A DNA stretch of 64,000 nt from Thinopyrum elongatum (Eukaryota; Streptophyta; Magnoliopsida; Poales; Poaceae), in assembly GCA_011799875.1 (NCBI GenBank), contig CM022302.1, positions 320,458,144 through 320,522,143 on the forward strand, read 5' to 3'. Positions 61,108-64,000 of this stretch are shown here, in pieces; positions within the stretch are counted from its first letter, which is position 1; each line of letters opens with the position of its first letter. Position numbers and translations under genes: made by a program. The notes beneath the pieces were generated by a model that was given only the letters and a program-made list of their open reading frames with translations, did not search any database and was not told the origin of the DNA.

Positions 61108-61515
61108 GGCACATGGCCTGCTGCTACGTCAAACTGCTGGCAAGCATCGACCGTGGCAGCATGATAGAGATGGAGCCCCTTCTGGATCTCACAGAAGTCG
61201 AGGCACCTCTTAGTCCTTGCACCCAGTCATGCCCACGTCGCCGACGGAGGCAATGTCGCAGGTGGAGCTATTTCTGAAATTTCCTCCGGCTCCGGAGAAG
61301 ATGGATGTGTGGCGTGCCACCATCTAGAGCCTCGTGGGCTTTGCCAACAATGATGGGGCACAGCCGGTGGGGCCCTATCAGTGGCAGCAAACGGCGCCAA
61401 TATGAGGGGCTGGTGAGCGGACCGTGGGTGGTGTGCAAATGTTGCAGTCTCCTCCCCGGCAAGTACTGCAGAGCCAGCAGGTCGACGCTTATGATGATAT
61501 GTCTATGGCATCATG
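61108..61515 (+). pseudogene. gag: Element E gag, piece 3
   Basis: This GC-rich sequence continues E after D2 (GGCACATGGCCTGCTGCTAC) and runs to the solo LTR at 61516. It holds several stops in each frame, so it is decayed. It covers a linker region of gag with a Gln-rich end (CAGCAGGTCGACGCTTATGA). Confidence 0.5.
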
Positions 61516-63032
61516 TGCTAACCCACAAGTATAGGGGATCAATTATAGTCCTTTCGATAAGTAAGAGTGTCGAACCCAACTAGGAGCAGAAGGAAATGAC
61601 AAGCGGTTTTCAGCAAGGTATATTCTTCAAGAACTGAAATTATCGGTAACAGATAGTTTGATAGCAAGATAATTCGTAACAAGTGACAAGTAGCAATAGT
61701 AACAAAGGTGTAGAAAGGTATCCCAATCCTTTTATAGCAAAGTACAGGCCAGAAATTTCTCTTATATCAAGCAAAGCGTTCTTGAGGATACATGGGAATT
61801 CGTCTAGTCAATTTCATCATGTTTGTTTGATCCGTGTTCGCTACTTTGATAATTTGATATGTGGGTGGACCGATGCTTGGGTGCTGTTCTTACTTGAACA
61901 AGCCTCCCACTTATGATTACCCCCTCTCGCAAGCATCCGCAACTACTAAAGAAGAATTAAGATAAATCTAACCATAGCATGAAACATATGGATCCAAATC
62001 AGCCCCTTACGGAATAGCGCATAAACTAGGGTTTAAGCTTCTCTCACTCTACCAACCCATCATCTAATTACTACTCCACAATGTCTTCCCTTAGGCCCAA
62101 GTATGGTGAAGTGTCATGTAGTCGACGTTCACATGACACCACTAAAGGAAGCAACAACATACATATCATCAAAATATCAAACGAATACCAAATTCACATG
62201 ATTACTTATAACCAGACTTCTCCCATGTCCTTAAGAACAAAAGTAACTACTCACAAATCATATTCATGTTCAAGATCAGTGGGGTATTGAATATCATAAA
62301 GGATCTGAACAAGTAATCTTCCACCAAATAAACCTACTAGCATTAACTACAAGATGCAATCAACACTACTAGCAACCCACAGGTACCAATCTGAGGTTTT
62401 GAGATAAAGATTGAATACAAGAGATGAACTAGGGTTTGATATGAGATGGTGCTGGTGAATATGTTGATGAAGATTGGTCCTCCCACGATGAGAGGATCAT
62501 TGGTGATGTCGATGGCTTCAATTTCCCCCTCTCCGAGGGAAGTTTCCCCGACGGAATCGCTTCGCCGGAGAGCAAAAGTGCTCCTGCCGAGGTTCCGTCT
62601 CAAGAAGGCGGCGCTTTGCCCTGAAGCCTTTCTCTTGATTTTTTCTAGGTCAAATGGAATCATATAGCATAAGATGGCTTCGGTGGCCTGCAAGGGGCCC
62701 CGCAAGCTCGAGGGGCATGCCCTGGGGGGTATGGCACGCCCCCAGGCTTGTGGCTGCCTGGTGGGTCCCCCTCTGGTAATTCCTTCGCCATTATTTTTTA
62801 TATATTCCAAAATAAATCTCCGTAAAATTTCAGGTGATTTGGAGTTGTGCAGAATAGGCATCTCTGATTTAGCCCTTTCCGGCCCAGAATTCCAGCTGTC
62901 GGCAATCTTCCTCTTCATGTGAAACTTGCAAAATAAGAGAGAAAAGGCAGAAGAATTCTATCATAAAGTGAAATAACAGTCCAAATTGCAATAAATATCA
63001 ATAGGAAAATATGATTCAAAATGGATGTATCA
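61516..63032 (-). repeat. Solo LTR, Fatima-like, minus orientation
   Basis: It starts TGCTAACCCACAAGTATAGG and ends ATTTTGAATCAT when read from the far side (plus-strand end ATGATTCAAAATGGATGTAT, then CA). Gag of element E lies on both sides, and no internal region or second LTR is present. The TSD is TCATG (61511-61515) against TCATC (63033-63037), one mismatch. It is about 1.52 kb. Loss of the internal region by LTR-LTR recombination is the usual cause. The family name is from memory of Fatima LTR ends. Confidence 0.8.
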
Positions 63033-64000
63033 TCATCCGATCCGCGAGGCCGCCGGAATCGCCACCAAGATCAACGCCAGGTCATCAACGACCGACGTGC
63101 TGAGCCCGCCTGAACTACCATCAGTCGGGTGCGCGAGAAGGGCCAGTCATGAACGAGCGTGCGCCAGGGTTCCCTAGGTGCCTACCCTACGATGTGGGCT
63201 GCCCAGCGTTTACCCACGAGTTGCGGCAGGTTCAGTGGCCCTCTTCCCGAAGTTTCAAGCCTAACTTACCAAAGAAGTATGATGACAAGCTCAATCCGGT
63301 CGAGTTTCTCGAAATCTACACCATTGCAGTGCAAGCTGCTGGTGGCAGAGACGACAAGATTCTTGCCAACTATTTTTCGTTGGCACTCAAGCCCAATGTG
63401 AGATCTTGGCTGATGAACTTGCCGGAGCGCTCCATTTCTTCTTGGTCGGACTTGTCTCATGAGTTCGTTGGGACCTACATCCGGGGCCATGAACCTCCGG
63501 GATAGCCCAGCGACCTCCACTTGATTCCATAGAAGGATGGTGAATCCCTTCATAAGTACGTCCAGAGGTTTAGCCGTGTGCATCACAACATCCCCGACGG
63601 CCACCCCACCGGTGTGATTCCTTCATTCGACACGAATGTCCGCAATCGCAGGATGTGGGCTGAGTTGAACATCGAGCATGTGAAGACCGTCAACGACCTG
63701 CACGCCTTGGCGGACCAGTGTGCACGTGCGAAAGAGGGGAGGATGCCGGAGCCAATGTTGATTCCGAGGACGACGATGCGTCCACCCCAAAGAAGATAGA
63801 CCGAAAGCGCAATCGCAGGCGCAAAGGCAAGACAGTGATGGCTGTTGAGGGTTCCAGCGGCTCCAATGCCACCAAGAAGCAGAAGACCGAGATCTCCGTC
63901 AAGGAGGTTACCGGATGCGCTGGTTGTCAGGAGGCTGCGACAGGTGAGAAGACTGAGCGCTCCAGCAAGCAGTACTGCAAGATTTACCGCACCAAGGGAC
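63033..64000 (+). pseudogene. gag: Element E gag, piece 4 (gag core and start of the C-terminal region)
   Basis: From about 63149 the frame encodes a Tat/RIRE2-type gag core: PKKYDDKLNPVEFLEIYTIA, later LPERSISSWSDLSHEFVGTY. In-frame TAGs at 63503-63505 and 63530-63532 interrupt it, then HKYVQRFSRV...IPD and a Cys/Ala/Arg-rich ADQCARA segment follow. The frame ends in TAG 63797-63799. A different frame continues with a basic KKIDRKRNRRRKGK stretch and CAGCQ...QYCKIYRTKG, the usual approach to the gag C-terminal region, indicating a frameshift near 63750. The window ends inside it. Confidence 0.75.

Larger units (their letters stand above)
38972..64000 (+). mobile_element. Element E: Gypsy retrotransposon with RIRE2/Tat-like gag, split by three insertions, runs off the right edge
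   Basis: The 5' LTR is 38972-39838, followed by a PBS-like sequence and gag. The element's own sequence resumes at 47481-47781, 61108-61515 and 63033-64000. It is interrupted by D1, D2 (which contains D3) and a solo LTR. The pieces read as one continuous gag gene when the insertions are ignored. Pol and the 3' LTR lie beyond 64000. The left flank CCCAG (38967-38971) is the expected TSD copy. Confidence 0.8.

Noticed and set aside
62343..62918. 191-codon minus-strand ORF
   Set aside because: It lies wholly within the Fatima-like solo LTR and shows no domain.

Overview
The window is plant nuclear DNA, almost certainly from a Triticeae grass (wheat, Aegilops, barley or rye group). The evidence is wall-to-wall nested LTR retrotransposons of Athila-like (Sabrina/WHAM-type) and Fatima-like character with tRNA-Asp primer sites, CACTA transposon ends with long subterminal repeat arrays, and a grass-type F-box/FBD gene. 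I saw no rRNA genes, tRNA genes, CRISPR arrays or bacterial operons. Family names are given from memory of LTR ends and are tentative; boundaries, target-site duplications (TSDs), primer binding sites (PBSs) and reading-frame breaks were read directly.

Left block (1-24248). This is a three-level nest of minus-strand elements. Element B (1-24248, running off the left edge) is an Athila-like element. Element A (3656-23963, TSD CGCCC) lies inside B's 5' LTR. A Gypsy chromovirus-type element (5214-18867, TSD CGTAT, two LTRs of about 4.07 kb, tRNA-iMet PBS, gag-pol with three in-frame TAG stops) lies 2 bp from the end of A's 3' LTR. The Gypsy element carries an extra 444-bp tail (leader plus LTR end) inside the same TSD.

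Centre (24249-37897). A gene-like island holds an unidentified two-exon minus-strand pseudogene (25706-26566) and a divergent three-exon F-box/FBD pseudogene (27456-29164). Repeat arrays follow and end in a CACTA-type terminus at 33752. That terminus sits in the internal region of element C, whose 3' LTR (35723-37306) in turn sits in a second CACTA element ending at 37897. The left halves of C and of both CACTA elements are not in the window. The simplest reading is that B landed inside the first CACTA element, so the missing halves lie beyond position 1.

Right block (37898-64000). A PIF/Harbinger transposase fragment (38740-38971) is cut by element E, a Gypsy element with a RIRE2/Tat-like gag. 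E's gag is split into four pieces by D1 (39980-47480), D2 (47782-61107, TSD GGCGC/GGCAC) and a solo Fatima-like LTR (61516-63032). D2 itself contains D3 (49440-56170, TSD AGTAC).

The Athila-like elements A, B, D1, D2 and D3 show no pol and look non-autonomous. They carry different ORFs: a gag-like remnant in A; an unrecognised acidic, aromatic-rich protein 'ORF X' in B, D1 and D3, apparently intact in D1 (449 codons); and another unrecognised 'ORF Y' in D2. All five carry a similar short two-hairpin block just downstream of the ORF stop. ORF X and this block are the most interesting unexplained signals here. Most in-frame breaks across unrelated genes are TAG, as expected if methylated CAG sites decayed by deamination.
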